From the NCBI GenBank assembly GCA_036250195.1, contig JAVHZZ010000006.1, forward strand, positions 167,234,424 to 167,298,423: a stretch of 64,000 nucleotides of DNA, given 5' to 3'. How positions within the stretch are numbered: position 1 is the stretch's first letter; every line of letters starts with the position of its first letter. This DNA comes from Mixophyes australis. Its lineage: Eukaryota > Chordata > Amphibia > Anura > Limnodynastidae. Below are positions 34,200 through 46,616 of this stretch, in pieces. The notes under the pieces are model-generated. The model was not told where the DNA came from. It ran no database searches and was given only the letters and a program-made list of their open reading frames with translations. Position numbers and translations under genes: made by a program.

Positions 34200-34468
34200 A
34201 CACGTGACACGATTTGCCAAATTGGCGTCTAAGTAGATTTTCAAGTCACGTGCTATAATTCAACGTTACTATTGGTTGACATTTTACTAAGCATACAGTA
34301 CTGCGCACTTGTTTATATATCAATAAAGTTTGGTACGAATGACGGGAAAAAAAGTTGAGTCAGATAACGCCATGCTGTCATTTTCCTATTTGCCCTTAGT
34401 TGGAGAAACAGCTTATGATTGGCGGTACGAGTCACATGTTCTGTGACGAAGGGCGGTCAGGGTTCAGC
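34200..34468 (+). promoter_or_regulatory. FITM2: Putative FITM2 promoter region
   Basis: Region directly upstream of the chosen FITM2 start. It shows two CACGTG E-boxes (34201-34206 and 34247-34252), an AP-1-type TGAGTCA (34356-34362) and an inverted CCAAT box (ATTGG near 34417). The motifs are seen, but their use as control sites is inference. No transcription start can be fixed. Confidence 0.4.
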
Positions 34469-34641
34469 ATGGAGTGGATGAATGTCTTCACTTCGTTTTT
34501 TCGAAGGAAGTTTTCCTGTGAGACTGTACCCAAATATTGCGCTGTGGTGCTTTCGTGTGTTTTGGTTGGCGGCTCGATTGTGAAGGAGTTGTGGCCGCTG
34601 CCGGACTCTTACCTAAGTAACAAGAGAAACCTCCTGAATGT
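34469..34641 (+). CDS. FITM2: FITM2 (fat storage-inducing transmembrane protein 2), exon 1 of 2
   Basis: Encodes residues 1-57 and the first two bases of codon 58. The ATG at 34469 is chosen over upstream in-frame starts (for example 34400) for two reasons. It gives exactly the 58-residue exon 1 part expected for the family, and its context (A at -3, G at +4) is strong. The segment holds the first membrane span (KYCAVVLSCVLVGGSIV) and the family motif LPDSYLSNKRNLLNV at the exon end. The donor site is GT|GTGAGT, and the intron starts at 34642. Joining to exon 2 keeps the frame (the split Val codon). Confidence 0.95.
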
Positions 34642-36588
34642 GTGAGTGAGGGGGGCGTGGCTTTGTTCCTAGGCTTGTCATTGTCCTCCAGGCTAGGCAG
34701 TACAGCCAGCACATGTCAGCTGTTCATTACAGAGGAGATACCTCCTGAGAGCTTAGTATGGTAACTCCCATAGCTTGTCTGTACTGCCAGCCCCAAAATG
34801 CCCCCACATACCACTCAGACCTCCCATTGCTGTAAATGCCCCTACATGCCTTCTGACAACCACAAACCTTCAGTTTACGTATCATCATCATCAGCATTTA
34901 TTTATATAGCTTCACTAACATCCCCACATGTCACTTACACCTCCCCATATGCCCCTCTTACTGACTAGTAAGTAACCTTTACTTTCCTTGCAAGAGTCCA
35001 AAGCCCACAAGACCATGGGGCATATTTAACAAGCACCGCAGTAATGAAAAATAGTTTTCAATCCTTATCGTATTGATAATGATTGAACTATTTCTCATAT
35101 TTATTAAAAAATCTCCACAGGAACAGCAGTGAAAAACTTTTCACTGCCTCTTCGTTTCCAAAGCTGCTGTGCGGTCCGAAGAAGCCTTGTGTGCATCTGA
35201 AAACTTCTCTGCACTTCAGTTATACAGAAAGCGGAGTGTGACAGGGAGGGACATGATCCCACCACACATGCGCTGTAAAGCTCTGCTCTTCGGAGCAGAG
35301 TTGAACAGTGCTGAAATATAGCAGAAACGGTAATGTACGGCAGCCTGAGCTGGCGTGCATTACCGTATGTGTAAAAGGATTTTCATTCATTCTTAAATTG
35401 CGTTACATTGCAGTCCCCCTAGACATCTAGGGGGACTGCTATGTATTATGAAGAAAAATGCAAAGCTACAGATATCTATATCTGTTGCGATGCACTGTTG
35501 ATAGATTAGAGAAATCCTTTAATTGGCGTCTATTCAGCCGATTTCGGGGAATTGACATGAAAATGAGGTTTAATAAATAGGCCCCCATGTGGTAAAAAAT
35601 GTATTGTACTCGCTGCTCATCTGGTATGCTTTGTGACCTCCTTGTGTTGTGTAGAGGAGATTACGTGATACGGCTCCTGCTCAGTCTTATTCTTTGCTTT
35701 AGAGCGGGGATACAGAGCTGGGGGCCGCAAGTGAAGGTTGTAGAGCCTATCACTGCTCTAAACAGTGCTATGTAAATTGTTTGTGCTTTATAAATACAGA
35801 ATAATAACTCACATTTGAAAAACATTCTCATTGTGATCATCATTGCATTACACTTTTTTCCATAATTAGTTAATACATTTCTGAAGCTGACGAGACAGAG
35901 ATCTATATCTATACACATTTTTGGTGTCTCTAATTATATAGCATTTATGCATATTTATTCTTGACTGCTGATGCCACTGCATCTAACAATTTCTGATCTG
36001 TCAAAGTAAATTTCTGCTTCCATTTCATCTGTTGACCCCACACTCTTGTTATTCATATCATTGGCTAACCAGAATGTTTCATCCTGCATATTCAAATCTG
36101 ATTAATGTTCAGAAAGAGTTGTGCTGACCACAAACATCACAATGGCATATCTGTTTATTTGGAAATTAGCAAATTGGCCAACCTTGTAGGTGATCAGCAT
36201 GTGATCAGTGTAATTCATATATATAATTCATATATATTTGAGTAGCTTCACTCATTTCAAGGCTTTTTTAGAGGTCAAGTTGGCTAATAAATTGGACTTC
36301 ATTTTTCTGGTCCTGGCATATACTGTACTGTTCACACATTATGTAGTTCATACTATTTTGCATATATTTTATTTGTTTATTGTATACATTATGTTTTGAC
36401 ACTTTCTTAACTGAAATTTCAATTTATATTGTAAAAATAACTGGTAAATAAAATACTAGACATTTTAGTTTATTTTAATTGTATTCTTATTCTAAATATA
36501 AATTTTCCATTTTGATCATTTATCTTGTATGTTTGACAAGTACTGTATTATTTTGGATTTATTAAAATAATATTTCTTTTCTTTGCAG
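34642..36588 (+). other. FITM2: FITM2 intron 1 (1947 bp)
   Basis: It runs from GTGAGT to a T-rich tract ending TTTGCAG. It carries a SINE/L2-type tail remnant (CATCATCATCAGCATTTATT near 34884) and a MITE at 35018-35586. No other exon is seen. Confidence 0.9.
35018..35586. mobile_element. GGGCATATTTAAC-type MITE (3 bp TSD) in the FITM2 intron
   Basis: The ends are GGGCATATTTAACAAG and TTTAATAAATAGGCCCCC, with ATG at 35015-35017 and 35587-35589. It contains short internal palindromes such as CCCCCTAGACATCTAGGGGG. Confidence 0.75.
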
Positions 36589-37177
36589 ATATTTTGTCAA
36601 ATTTTCCTGGGGTTGGACAGTCTGCTTCCTTTTTCTTTTCATTGCATTGACTAATTACACACATAATAAGAGCATAAGAGCATGTTTACGCCGGCTAAGC
36701 ACTCTGCTTGTTGGAACCGCAGTTTGGTTTACCTGTACAAGTATTTTTACATGCATTGAAAATGCTACTGGCAGCTGTTACACGTCATCGGCACTGTTGG
36801 ATGTGAAAGTAGATTACACAGACAAGAGAGCATGTTTAAAGAATGGTGGCTACTGGAATGGATTCGATATATCTGGTCATTCATTCTTGCTGCCATATTG
36901 CATCCTGATGATTTTGGAAGAAACCATCATTATACACAATATTTGTCTCAAGGGACATCGACAGAAAAAAGTTATATATACCTTACTTGGGTTATTAATT
37001 TTTCTGGCCACCATTTGGGTTTTCATGTTAATTTCTACAGCTCTATATTTTCATGATATTTCACAAAAAATCCTGGGATTTGCTTTTGGGATCCTGGGGT
37101 GGTACGTGACCTACAGGTGGTGGTATCTAAAGCCATGTTCTCCTGGACTTCCCCGTACAATGATTAAACAGGCCTAA
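36589..37177 (+). CDS. FITM2: FITM2, exon 2 of 2 (C-terminal 196 residues and stop)
   Basis: FITM2 is a multi-pass endoplasmic reticulum protein of the FIT family, needed for lipid droplet formation and reported to act as an acyl-CoA diphosphatase (family knowledge). The acceptor is TTTGCAG at 36582-36588. The complete protein is 253 residues, close to the 262 of human FITM2. Hydrophobic spans are visible near residues 66-78, 97-110, 155-175, 187-210 and 218-235. The two active-site histidines of the family are present: His155 in FDISGHSFLLPYC and His213 in ALYFHDISQK. RRLSTLLVGTAVWFTCTSIF and GSCYTSSAL are also typical. It lacks the longer lysine-rich tail of mammals and ends SPGLPRTMIKQA. 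FITM1 is the alternative, but two exons and GDAP1L1 as neighbour favour FITM2. Confidence 0.96.
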
Positions 37178-37375
37178 AGTAAATAGTAATTTCTTTTTAT
37201 AGCTTTGCTGCAAAGTTAAATTTGTTTTTCAGTTTTTTTATGTAATTATAATAGAGCCTACATAGTTTATAGAGACCATATTACAATATAGCAGAGCCAT
37301 CTGTATCAAAATTGCAGTTTGCAGAGTACCTGTCACAGGTACTGCACAGCCAGTTGGGTTCCTGAATCTTTATTA

Positions 37376-37381
37376 AATAAA
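37376..37381 (+). terminator. FITM2: Likely FITM2 polyadenylation signal
   Basis: AATAAA about 200 bases after the FITM2 stop codon. It is the first good plus-strand signal downstream, so the 3' UTR may be short. Longer 3' UTRs are possible. Confidence 0.6.
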
Positions 37382-37399
37382 GAGACAGAGTGGCATGGC

Positions 37400-39047
37400 A
37401 ATCTTAGTTATTTTGAATGTTTAAATTAATTGATTAATAGTATTTTTACTGAATGTTGGTATTCAGTGTTAATAGCAGTTTATTTCTAATTTGTGAAAGT
37501 GGTTTCTAAGGATTCCTGCAGTCCCCAACTTCACTTATAATTTTCACAGTTGATTTATTCAGCTTACTAATGATTTTCAATGACTGTACAATAAGCATGC
37601 GTTTTTTGAAAACTTTGTTAAAGTTAGGGCTACACTGGGAATAGTGCCAGCGACTGTGAAGCATGTCATCATGGGGATCTATTGCCAGTTACTTCTGTTT
37701 GTTTTATAAATGTTTGTTTCCTATGGAAAAGGCTATACATGGTGCTTTGTTGTGCAATTCTCAGATGAAGGTTCCTCCAGTGGCTGCATGACAGAGCAGC
37801 ACATGTAGCCATAGTGACTGGCTACATGTGCTGCTAGCTACAGAAAACTAGCTAGCAGTAGTACCTCCAGCTGCATGCTACACGTTCGCCAGTAATATCT
37901 CTAGCATAGCCTGGCTATTCAAATCTCTGTAACAGTGGAACTGGTTAGAACACATTTTACATAAATACACCACTTCTGTTCAGAAGGGGAGGCTGGTGGT
38001 AAGTGCTATATACATGGCAGCACTCTACCTTACTGGGGCCTATTGATCATTCGACCATCCATTCAGTTTTATGAGTATGATTTTTTTTTTTCATGTTTTT
38101 ATTTACAGCGACAACAAAAAAACACTTTTTTCTGTCATTTATCATTATTAGAAAATATGGCAGAGGCAGCTGCATGATATTCAGCTGCCCTGGCAATACA
38201 GGACCGGTGGAGTAAGAGTTAACTTACGCTTCTCCAGACCAGTCTTTGCATTTGTTTACAAGGCTTGACAGACTCTTGTATGTCAAAAATCAAATTAGCC
38301 AGTAAAATGATTCATATATTTAGAGTTTTTAAGCTGCAAAAAAATCTCTCGTGAACACAAACTCCAGTAATTTTCTGTTTTGAAATTTCACATATGACGA
38401 ATGTGACACTACCCTTATATTATAAGATAGGTGATCATCTGTAATGATTTATTTTTATCTGTCGGTGATCACAGACAGCTCAAATTAAACTACATCCTCA
38501 TTTAGTAAATGACATTGCTATAACCATCTTTGTGGGTAATACTAGCAAAATACATTAAAAGCTGTTTGTGTTGTTAAAATCACCTGTGCCCACAGATGCA
38601 CTAGAAATCAATGATTCCATTCTTGTGTCAAAGTTTGTTACCTCCAAAAGCATCAATATGGCTTTACCGTAAAGGATTGTGTAGTGGAGATTAACTGAAG
38701 AGAGATGAGCGAAACATTTAAAACTATTCTGCAAACTATTGGCCTTTTTCCATGTTGAGACAAGTTGTTGAGTTAATATCTAATATCCTGAATCAATGGT
38801 ACTTTTTATATACATTTTAAATAACTATTTAATTTTTTTTGTCTTAAGGCACACGTTTACTTTGTGTTAAAGTGTATAGCTGCCTACACACATCGCAGGC
38901 AGCCATTTTGTAAGTCATTTTAATATTCATGAGAATGTAGCCCCATCAGTTCACTAGGACACAGTCATATTACCAAGGCACTTTGTTTTTCACAGAAGCC
39001 TCAGCCAATAACAAAACTATTCCCACAATAATATTAGGACATATTTT

Positions 39048-39050
<3 letters not shown>
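37400..39050. other. Intergenic after FITM2, nothing recognised
   Basis: AT-rich and free of clear repeat ends. No ORF is supported. 37780-37860 has an imperfect palindrome around CACATGTAGCCATAG/GGCTACATGTGCTGC. Confidence 0.4.
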
Positions 39051-39133
<83 letters not shown>

Positions 39134-39140
39134 ATATATA

Positions 39141-39217
<77 letters not shown>
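39051..39217. repeat. (TA)n/(TG)n microsatellite
   Basis: About 165 bases of TA dinucleotide interrupted by short GTGT blocks. Alternating Tyr-Ile frames through it are artefacts. Confidence 0.97.
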
Positions 39218-39223
<6 letters not shown>

Positions 39224-39436
39224 GTGATAAATATCCATTCAGTAGAAAACACAGTATATTGCAGGTCTTCAGTCAAAAGTGAAGTTTAATCCACAAAATT
39301 CTCCAGCAGTGCCAATGTTTAATCCAGATAGTTGACCTCCTTCACTCTATGTCCTGTAGAAGGTCGTTTGTTGGCCAAGTGTGCCAGTTTTCTGGATTAA
39401 ACCTCCCTGTTGGTTGAAGTCCTGTGCATGTGTGTA

Positions 39437-39440
39437 TATA

Positions 39441-39475
<35 letters not shown>
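39437..39475. repeat. (TA)n microsatellite
   Basis: A second TA run of about 38 bases, followed by a pyrimidine-rich stretch to 39560. Confidence 0.95.
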
Positions 39476-39478
<3 letters not shown>

Positions 39479-39479
39479 C

Positions 39480-42427
39480 ACTCCTCCCCCTCTTCAGTCC
39501 CTACTTTTACTCTTTTCTCTCCCCAGCCAATTTCCCCCTGCATTTCTCTCTTACCTCCCCTAGTGATTGGGACTCCATTTAAAAGCAGTGCTACAACTTT
39601 ATTACATCTTAGGACAATTCCGATCCTTGAAAAAGAAAAAAAGCATGGTTCTTTATAGTTCAGTAATCATTGATAATAAAAAGTCATATGGCCTTACTGT
39701 CTTTTTTTTTTTTTTTTTTACCAAAATACCAGTATTTTGCCCATTACTAGTCCAGAGTGAATTGATAGGCTGCATTTGTATATTGGGTCTGTCCACAAAA
39801 TGATTGATTTATCTACTTCCTTTTTAAAGTGCCTCGTTGAGCTCCCTAATGAATTAAAAAGCTATAGCTGCATACATTTGGTTACTCAATATTTTACAGG
39901 TGATGGGTGCATGCCATTGGTTTGTTAAATGTTGCCTATGAAATCAATGCCAGTGAAGGGATTAATTTGTTTAACTAAATGAGAAAGTAATGCAGTGGGA
40001 ATTTCAGATGGCCACAGGGGCTCAGTGATAACTATGCCGAATGCATGAAATCATATTTGGTTGTCACAGCTTTGTTTTCTTCATTTATGTGGCTACATAC
40101 GTCTCACAAATGCCCTTTAGACCTGAAGTGTGAACATACTCAGATATTAGTCTTTATTTTCAGATACAATTCTAATAATAGTGCAGGTGCTTTTCTTAAT
40201 GAACATGTTGTATGTCTAATCTGTAAATTCAGAGTTCACTGTAAACATTACAACATTAATGGAAAATTATATTGCTTTCCTTCAAACAGTGTCTGACACA
40301 GGTTTGGTGATAAGACATAGACTCAGATTTTCTATTCTTCATGCTACAAATTTTTAATAATGGCAGAGCCTATTAAGATAGATGACTTTCCTGATAGGAC
40401 AGGTGATTAGGAACTACAAGGTGATCCTGCCATTCTGTTGGACAAAAGACAGCAATCTTCTCGGCCTCCTCCAGCTCAAGCATTCTCTGTGCAGGCCATA
40501 CAGTTATGGTTCCATAATTAGAGGAGATATCACCTCTCATGTAAATGTGTAAAGCTTGGTTACATTTGCGGGTTTTTTTTTTTTTTACACTTCCACTGAT
40601 GTTGGGATCACTGTACATTATAGTCTGTTCGTAGTCCTAATTCCCAGAGCTGAGGACACTGGAGTACAGTCCTCAATTCCCAGCTTTTCCAGGGCACACC
40701 TGTGGAATTATGTAGTTGTTATAAGTCAGGCTCTTGATTCATGTAAATGTGTGGATTGACGTGTGTGCAGACACTTTTAACTTGCGTTAATATACCTTAG
40801 ACCCAAAAGAAAACAAGGGGTTCAGAATATGTAACTGAAAGAAACTTCATGTAACAAGGTTGTCTGGGACTCCTTACCTCTTACTCTGCAGCCTTATGAA
40901 ATTGCCTAATGGGAGGGAAAGATGAGAATGAAATAATGTTTTTGAATAATATATAAATACAATTGTTCTCGTCCCCCCATATATCAAAAGCTAGAATAAT
41001 TGAATGTAAGCAATTTTATCATTCTCAGTGAGGTCTATAATGGTCTTTTAGTTATTGCAATATTTTATTTAGGATGTTTTTTTTTTTTTTTTTACATTTA
41101 CACAGAGTATTATGGCTGCTAAAAATCACTACAAGGGCAAATTCTATAACTTTAAATATTGCATGAGTCGATATTTATATGCTGGTATGTTTTATTTATG
41201 GGTTTGTTTAATGCAGTGTTACTTTTCCATTAAAATCTCTGCATTTATGTATTTAATTTTGTTTATTTAAGGCATGCAATAAATTCTTTAAATTAATTAC
41301 ATAAAAACCTATGCTCTCTTGTTTTTAGGATCTTGCAATTTGTAGAACTAGGTTTTATTTTGATACAATAACTTCTGTTCCATGTCATGTTTGTTACAAT
41401 CAAGTTAATTTTTATTTTATTTTTTTAAAGTGAATTTGTCACATCTGATTAATGTAAGTAAAATCACAACAAAAAAACGAAGTTTAAAGTTTAACACATT
41501 CCACTTTGGAGAAGGTCAACCTCAAAACTGTTTCTAACTTTCTCTGTCTTATGTCACTCACTTTGGCTAAGGTGTAATGCAAAACTACCTGTTTGAGGGG
41601 ACTGTCCTGTTGGTCATGTAAGGTACTGGTCTAATGTACGTTATACACTTTTTAGAGATTACTGTGGACAAAACAGGTACTAGTCAATTGAACACAAAAA
41701 TTAAAAACTTCCCAAATGCTCCTAATAGAAGCTGCCCTGCGAAAACTAGGGGTACTATCAATTCCTCAAACATTTACCAAGCAACAGGCAGTGGCACTTC
41801 AAAACGTGTACCAAGTGCATATATGGTTGAAATTGTAAATCGATATGATATAATATGAATACAATCAATACCAGTAATACAGGATGCAATGTAACAGTAC
41901 ATTTATAACTAAATGTCTAAGTCTGTTAAAGTAAAAAAAAAAGTGAGATCTTCCAGGTCCTTCTGATGAGAAGTGATAGAATTCTTACTGATTTTTGATA
42001 ATTTCTCCCAATTATAGATTATACCCCAAAAAAAGAATAACATATGTTGTAGAGTATCAAATGCCTCAATTTTTCAGTGTTAACCACTCCTCATAAGTGA
42101 AAAAACAGTGTAAAAAAGGAAATACATGTGTACTTGTTTGTGTGATAGTCTTGTGATATACAATCCTCCAACGTCTTGCACACTTACATGAACAAATTGT
42201 ATTTGAACGTTGCCTGAATGATGGTTTATATTTGCAAGAAAATTAAAAACAACAAAAAACTAGAGAGCAATTAGTGAAGCCCTATGCGATAATATTCCTG
42301 ATGCATTTCTGTTATTCCTTTCACATTGTATTAGAGTGTAAAGGCTGGTAAGTCTCTCTCTCTAAGATATCACTTGATAGAGGAACAGCAGTGAGGCGAG
42401 ACTCCTGAACCCTGGTACGTTTCTTTC
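39480..42427. other. Intergenic, nothing recognised
   Basis: Poly-T tracts near 39703, 40572 and 41079. Open frames are short and have no recognisable homology. Confidence 0.4.
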
Positions 42428-42828
42428 TAATACCCCGTTCACACTGCCTCAAAAACCCGGGTTATTGCCTGTGCAAGCCCCGACAACCCGGGTTGAGGCT
42501 CAGTGTGAACAGGGGCATGCACCCGGGTTGGATGATCCGGGAATTAGACCCTGGTCTTTTGGAGGGTTATTCCCTGGTCCGACCTGAGAAGCCTTCAGTC
42601 TGAACGGTAAGACCGGGGTTTTTGAAAAGCTTTAAAAAAAAAAAAAACACAAGAGGAGTCAATTAAAGCTCCTCTTGTGATGTTGCTAGGGAGACCCAGG
42701 CAGATCCGTGTTCAGTGCGAACACAGTCTACTCTGGAATTTGCTGGGGTGTCCTGCGCTGTCACCCAACAATATCCCGTGTTCATAAACCCGGGATATTG
42801 CCAGAGCGGCAGTGTGATAGTGGTATTA
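42428..42828. mobile_element. CCCGGGTT-rich MITE (TAATACC ends)
   Basis: The ends are TAATACCCCGTTCACACTG and CAGTGTGATAGTGGTATTA. ACCCGGG motifs occur throughout, and an inner palindrome AAGAGGAG..CTCCTCTTGTG is seen near 42650. Same family as 8186-8649. Confidence 0.8.
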
Positions 42829-42945
42829 GGGATATATTTACTAAACTGCGGCTTTGAAAAAGTGGAGATGTTGCCTATAGCAACCAGATTCTAGCTGTCA
42901 TTTATTTAGTACATTCAGCAAAATGACAGATAAGCTTTGATTGGT
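42829..42945. mobile_element. Half of a foldback MITE (TTTACTAAACTGCGG family)
   Basis: Starts TTTACTAAACTGCGGCTTTG and continues with AAAAAGTGGAGATGTTGCCT. It ends abruptly at GATTGGT, where the next repeat begins. In a complete copy the complementary arm would follow, and it is missing. Confidence 0.5.
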
Positions 42946-43145
42946 ACTCCTAACAGTGCAGGTTTTCCATATCTCTTTGCTGGAGCACAGGTGTATTCAA
43001 TACTGACTGAAACATTGTAACAGATCCAGAGGTGGTATAATTATAATGTGTCAGTCTGTAATGAAGACACCTGTGCTCCAGCAAGGAGATATGGAAAACA
43101 TGCACTGTTAGGGGTACCAGAGGACTGAGTTTGGGAACACTGCTC
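42946..43145. mobile_element. hAT-like MITE, left end truncated
   Basis: GTACTCCTAACAGTGCAGG at the left pairs with CATGCACTGTTAGGGGTACC at the right, including a long stem around ATCTCTTTGCTGGAGCACAG. The right terminus is GTTTGGGAACACTG. The outer left end is lost at the junction with the preceding repeat. Confidence 0.6.
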
Positions 43146-43975
43146 TAGTAATATAGTTAAAATATTTAAAAAATAAAAAAACTGATTTGTATTGAAGTTA
43201 TAAAATATATAATAATTCCCCACAGTGTGTAGCAAGTGTTATACACCAGACTGCAATTCATATTTGCAGTGGTACAGAGTTTTGATATCTAAAATAGATG
43301 TGATCATTTCCCAGTATCAGTACACTGCAGTTACTCCTGATTAGCCAGCAATAGAGAAGGTAACCTACAACCTTTGCAGCATCCAACAACTCATTTCGAC
43401 CTAAAGGTCTTTTTCATGGCAGTGGGGGACTTTGAAAATCCAGCTATTTCCAATGAGAAGTGGGAGCGAATCAACCCCAGCTGTGTTTATGAAGTTAAAA
43501 CCATACAAAATCTCAGTAAGAAGCTGCAGAAAAACCAAGTATTTAACATCCCTAGGAATAAAACCAACACATCGACCCCATGGTATTTTACAATTCTATA
43601 CTCTGGGAGGTGCATCCATACATACATATACGCTATAATATACCTAGAAATCTGTTATACATAGAAAAAGAGGAAAGAGACTGCGTTTAGAGGGGCACTC
43701 TGGGATGTATAATAATGATAAAATAAATCCAATTTTTATTTGTAACTTGTTAAAAAATATATATATTTCCTGATTTCTTGGACAGTAGTGAAATATTAAA
43801 ACATACAATCCATTCAAATCTGTAATAGTGCAAAAAGTAAGCAAGTTAAAAGTTGCAGTAAAGACTGCTGTGCTCTATTGTCTTTGTCAATTTTATAATA
43901 AAATGAAAATTCCCATTTATAATTACAAGTCTCCATATAATCTATCACCTGTTTTGGCTGTCGGAAAGACACAGA

Positions 43976-44241
43976 GGACTTCATTTAGAGTCGGACGCAA
44001 AGTCTGTTTTAGGCGCATCCAACAAAAAAACACTATCATGCATGTGCAGAAAGCACCATATTCGCCTGCATCTTGGACTAGCTTGGTTAGCTAGCTGGAG
44101 GAACTGCTCGCAGATTGATATGGTATTACGAGTGGGACGCGACTGGGGCTGCTTGCCACTCGTAATACCCTACCAAGCTGCGGCACACTCCCACTCCTAC
44201 ACTTCTTAAACGGACTTTGCGTCCAACTCTAAATGAGGTCC
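43976..44241. mobile_element. GGACTTCATTTAGAGT-type MITE (3 bp TSD)
   Basis: The ends are GGACTTCATTTAGAGTCGGA and CCAACTCTAAATGAGGTCC, with AGA at 43973-43975 and 44242-44244. An inner palindrome around GGTATTACGAGTG/CACTCGTAATACC is seen. Confidence 0.87.
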
Positions 44242-44759
44242 AGATTGTCTCTCTAATCTTAAATTTGTGTAAAAAAATTATTCTAACTTCTTTAAAATGG
44301 TAATAATTATAAAATAAACTAACAATATATCAAACACAATATGATTGCAGGGATATTATGTATGTTAGAGTTCAATGGGTTTTCCCTGTAGGCAACACAT
44401 GCGTCTATGAATGTGCTTGGTTGTATACAACTTAAATCTTAATCACATTCACATTGTAGTGTATGCATATGGTTATTAACTGGCCCTCCTGCCTACTGAT
44501 GGCAGATTCTATTCCCCATTAAAAATAACATTTATTCCATTCATCCATTTGCCTTGACAAAGCCATTGTAGCGAAAAGCACGTCAGCGTTTTGCCCTATT
44601 GTTTGTTTCGGCTCATATCTATATTTAATTGTCAATCTAATTAATTTTACCTTTGTTAAGGAATAGAATCTGCAATCAGCAGGCAGGAGGGCCAGCTAAT
44701 AACCATATGCATGCACTACAGTGTGATAGTGAACTTTAGTTATATACAACCACCTAATG

Positions 44760-45340
44760 GAGTGTTTCCCAAACTTTCTCAGTTCGAGGCACTCTCCATA
44801 ATTTGTTTCAAGTCACCCGTAATACAAAATAATTATTGAGCAGATCCATTTTATAAGTAGTTGGGTCAAAATAACATAATAAGTATTTAGGTCAAGACAG
44901 AAATACTTAAGTTGTTTGTAAAAATAATACACATAAATCCAAGGTAAAATATTATCTTATATTTTTTTCCAATTATATTTCGGTCAAAGAACAATTTACA
45001 GCACTCATTAACAGGAATAAGATCAAATAAAATAATATGTCCAAAAATGATCACACTGTGCCCCTTCATCACTCTGCGCCCTCCTTTATCACACAGCGCC
45101 CCTTCACCATTACACTGTGCCCCTTCATTTTCACACTGTGGCCCTTCACCATTATACTGTACCCCTTCATGATCATACTGACTGTAAGAAGGGAACAGGG
45201 AGGAGGATGCTAGGTCCCGGGCGCCGCCAAATTGGTATTTATTTATTTTTGGCAGGTGGACAAGGATCGCTGAACACGGTACCCCTGTAACAGTGCCGCG
45301 GCACCCCAGGGAGCCATGGCACACATTTTGGGAACCGCTA
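44760..45340 (-). mobile_element. hAT-like non-autonomous insertion with 30 bp tandem repeats
   Basis: The ends GAGTGTTTCCCAAACTTT and ATTTTGGGAACCGCTA are imperfect inverted repeats. The flanks ACCTAATG and ACTCAGTG fit an eroded 8 bp duplication. At 45055-45178 about five units of CACACTGTGCCCCTTCA type are present. It lies in the right arm of the palindromic element. Confidence 0.55.
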
Positions 45341-46616
45341 ACTCAGTGCATTTGAAGACACATGTTGCCTGTAGGGAATATCCACTCTCTAACATATATT
45401 ATCCCTGCAATCATATTCTAAGTGATATATTGGAAGATTCTATTATAATTATTACCCTTTTAAGGAAGTTAGTCAGAAGGATTAAGATTAGAGAGACAAT
45501 TTGTGCCTTTCTGACAGCCACATAAAGAAAATGTGATACTCGGTAATAATACTGACACAGACAATAGAGCACAGCAGTCTTTACTGCAACTTTTAACTCA
45601 CTTTTTTGCACAGTTATTGCACTGTTACATATTTGGATTGATTTTATATTTTGCTACTGTCCAAGTAATTAAGAAAATATATATTTTTAATAAGTTAATA
45701 ACATTTTTATTTATTTTATCATTATTATACATCCCAGGCTGCCCCTCTAAAAACCAAATTATCTTTCCTCTTTTTTTCCATGTTTAATATCAATAAGAAG
45801 GACAGATTTGTACCTTAGACTATGTAATACTGATGGCTTGCAATTCTTATATACAATCCACTAGTAAACAACACATTAATTGGCTTAAATATACACTATG
45901 GGGGAATTAATTTGGCTGCAGGGAATGTAATTGTTGGATATAAGTCCATTTTATTTGTGTAAAGTATGCATTTCCCTATTGCACATGCGTCTGAAAAATG
46001 TGTAAGCACAAAACTGTAGGGTGACTTGCATCTTATTTACTATACTCTATGCTTAAAGAAGTGGAACGGATGGGGGAGGGTGTGTTTCAACATAAGCCAA
46101 ATACAGTAAAGGTGTGTTCATGTACTTGCTGTCTCTGTAGAGATCAAAACAGCTGCAGATACCTCATTCATAAATTGTATGACTGAAGTACATTGTATCA
46201 ATGTACTTCATTGTGGTTAGACTCCACATGGGTTTACCCATTTCTAGCCAATCATGGCTAATTTCCCACACTCTGACCAATCAGAACAAATCCACTGTTT
46301 GTTATGCATGCTCCTGCTTGCGGAAAAATCGGCTATTAAAGGCAGATATAGCCAGGAAGAGTTTAACAGTTTCTACAACATTGTCCCACGCAGGTCACAT
46401 AAACATAATAATTTTTGGGTTGGAGATGTCCAATTATATAGTTGAATATAGGCACTTTATGCATGTACAATGTACGAGACATCCAGTTCTATATACACTC
46501 AGTGGCCACTTTATTGGGTATACTTGTACACTAGCTTGTTAATGCAAATATAAAATCAGCTAATTATGTGGCAGCATAAAAGCATACAGTTTTTCTTCAG
46601 AACACCAGAGTTTTCA

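Larger units (their letters stand above)
43661..45782. mobile_element. Large palindromic (foldback) element with two later insertions
   Basis: The outer blocks GAGGGGCACTCTGGGATGTA (43690) and TACATCCCAGGCTGCCCCTC (45729) are near reverse complements. Pairing continues through the AGTAAAGACTGCTGTGCTCT block (43857), the TATGATTGCAGGGATATTAT block (44340) and GGCCCTCCTGCCTACTGAT (44482), with a centre near 44570. The left arm is interrupted by the MITE 43976-44241 and the right arm by 44760-45340. No transposase is seen. The family is unknown. Confidence 0.75.

Noticed and set aside
34400..34468. Upstream in-frame start for FITM2 (23 extra residues)
   Set aside because: The start at 34469 has the better context and gives the usual length. 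The extra residues match nothing in the family.
38983..39289. Tyr-Ile frames of 63-78 codons on both strands
   Set aside because: Translation of a TA/TG microsatellite.
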